Notes under the pieces: generated by a model
What the model saw: only the letters and a program-made list of their open reading frames with translations
Databases searched by the model: none
What the model was told of the DNA's origin: nothing
Shown: positions 5,643-6,265 of the stretch, piece by piece
Layout: each line of letters opens with the position of its first letter
Position numbering within the stretch: position 1 is the stretch's first letter
Made by a program: the position numbers and the translations under genes
Assembly: GCA_023135995.1 (NCBI GenBank)
Contig: JAGLRY010000176.1
Span: 1-6,265, forward strand
DNA: 6,265 nucleotides
Direction: 5' to 3'
From: Candidatus Aminicenantota bacterium
GTDB lineage: Bacteria; Acidobacteriota; Aminicenantia; Aminicenantales; Aminicenantaceae

Positions 5643-6265
5643 CTACTCTTGATCCGAGAACTCTTTCCAGCGTTCTTCCAGTCTTGGATCGACAATCGTG
5701 TCCATAAGATACTGAGCGTATTCTGCACCCGTCGCTCCGGTATCCCGCCCTGTGGTTACTATCTTCTTCTCTAAATTTCCACAGATATCGATTGCCATTT
5801 CCAGCTTCTTGTGTCTGTCCGAGTAACCGAGATGGTCGATAAGCAGCGATGCCGCTTTGATCATGCTTCCCGGATCAGCATACTTGGCACGTCCCTCTTT
5901 GACCATACGGGGGGCAGACCCATGGATGGCTTCGAACATAGAATAACGCTTGCCTATGTTGGCGCTTCCCGCTGTCCCGACTCCTCCTTGAAATTCTGCA
6001 GCTTCATCTGTCAGAATATCACCATAGAGGTTTGGAAGGACAATGACCTTAAACTGTCTGCGGCGCTTCTCATCAATCAGCTTGGCTGCCATGATGTCGA
6101 TGTACCAGTCATCACATTCGATGTCAGGATACTCTTTAGCGATTCGATAACCTGTATCCAAAAACAGTCCGTCTGAAGTTTTGATTACATTAGCCTTTGT
6201 CACTATCGTGACTTTGTTGATGTTGTTCTTTTTTGCATATTCAAAGGCCAAACGGATGATCCGTT
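5643..6265 (-). CDS. icd: Isocitrate dehydrogenase, isocitrate/isopropylmalate dehydrogenase family (partial, N-terminus outside window)
   Basis: The 206 C-terminal residues are visible; the gene runs off the right edge, so roughly the first 40 percent is missing. The frame is open to the edge, reading RIIRLAFEYA, a family-typical helix, so the in-frame TTG at 6251 is an internal leucine and not a start. Numbered from the first visible residue, VTKAN at 21-25 holds the catalytic lysine K23, YID at 54-56 and NLYGDILTDEAA at 78-89 supply the metal-binding aspartates D56, D82 and D86, and EAIHGSAP at 111-118 is the coenzyme loop. TGRDTGATGAEYA at 171-183 is the C-terminal signature. The protein should decarboxylate isocitrate to 2-oxoglutarate, given its TCA-gene neighbours. 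Isopropylmalate dehydrogenase is the main alternative from the family alone. The residues after HGSAP are Arg-Met, matching neither the NADP pattern (Lys-Tyr in E. coli Icd) nor the common NAD pattern (Asp-Ile/Ala), so the coenzyme is undecided. Confidence 0.88.
   Translation of the reverse strand, partial: RIIRLAFEYAKKNNINKVTIVTKANVIKTSDGLFLDTGYRIAKEYPDIECDDWYIDIMAAKLIDEKRRRQFKVIVLPNLYGDILTDEAAEFQGGVGTAGSANIGKRYSMFEAIHGSAPRMVKEGRAKYADPGSMIKAASLLIDHLGYSDRHKKLEMAIDICGNLEKKIVTTGRDTGATGAEYAQYLMDTIVDPRLEERWKEFSDQE

Noticed and set aside
5643..6251. A complete 202-residue protein starting at TTG 6251
   Set aside because: The frame stays open to the edge and encodes a family-typical helix, so this is the C-terminal part of a longer gene.
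1..6265. Search for CRISPR repeats, tRNA-like folds, insertion-sequence ends, toxin-antitoxin or phage-defence genes
   Set aside because: None was found; the window is metabolic genes and one peptidase.

Overview
The window is a stretch of bacterial chromosome with ordinary Shine-Dalgarno signals, short intergenic gaps and a roughly balanced base composition. It holds one rightward gene and a leftward run of central-carbon genes. No rRNA, tRNA, CRISPR array, insertion sequence or phage gene was seen. The organism cannot be named from this sequence. A separate-subunit class I (iron-sulfur) fumarase, an LDH-like malate dehydrogenase and an isocitrate/isopropylmalate-type isocitrate dehydrogenase in one cluster suggest an anaerobic or facultative, deep-branching or uncultured bacterium (for example Desulfobacterota, Acidobacteriota/Aminicenantia or similar). 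That placement is inference.

Layout. At 58-1758 (+) there is a secreted, M14-type zinc carboxypeptidase-like protein with a long C-terminal extension. Its stop lies only 6 bp from the stop of the convergent sucD. The rest of the window is read leftward, in transcription order: the 3' part of an isocitrate dehydrogenase gene (5643 to the right edge, N-terminus outside), mdh (4571-5512, TTG start), the beta subunit of a two-subunit class I fumarase (3975-4532), sucC (2649-3809) and sucD (1765-2634). Gaps in the run are 130, 38, 165 and 14 bp. The two larger gaps contain small inverted-repeat structures but no convincing promoter or terminator.

Function. The leftward genes encode isocitrate to 2-oxoglutarate, malate to oxaloacetate, fumarate to malate (beta subunit only) and succinyl-CoA to succinate, all steps of the TCA cycle running in either direction. 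Missing from the window are the fumarase alpha (Fe-S) subunit, a 2-oxoglutarate dehydrogenase or ferredoxin oxidoreductase, citrate synthase or lyase, aconitase and succinate dehydrogenase/fumarate reductase. Some of these may lie beyond the right edge. The carboxypeptidase is functionally unrelated and belongs to a different transcription unit.

I found no clear evidence of a new biological system. The points most worth a second look are the fumarase beta gene without its alpha partner, the undecided coenzyme choice of the isocitrate dehydrogenase, the structured leaders before mdh and sucC, and the divergent extended M14 peptidase.
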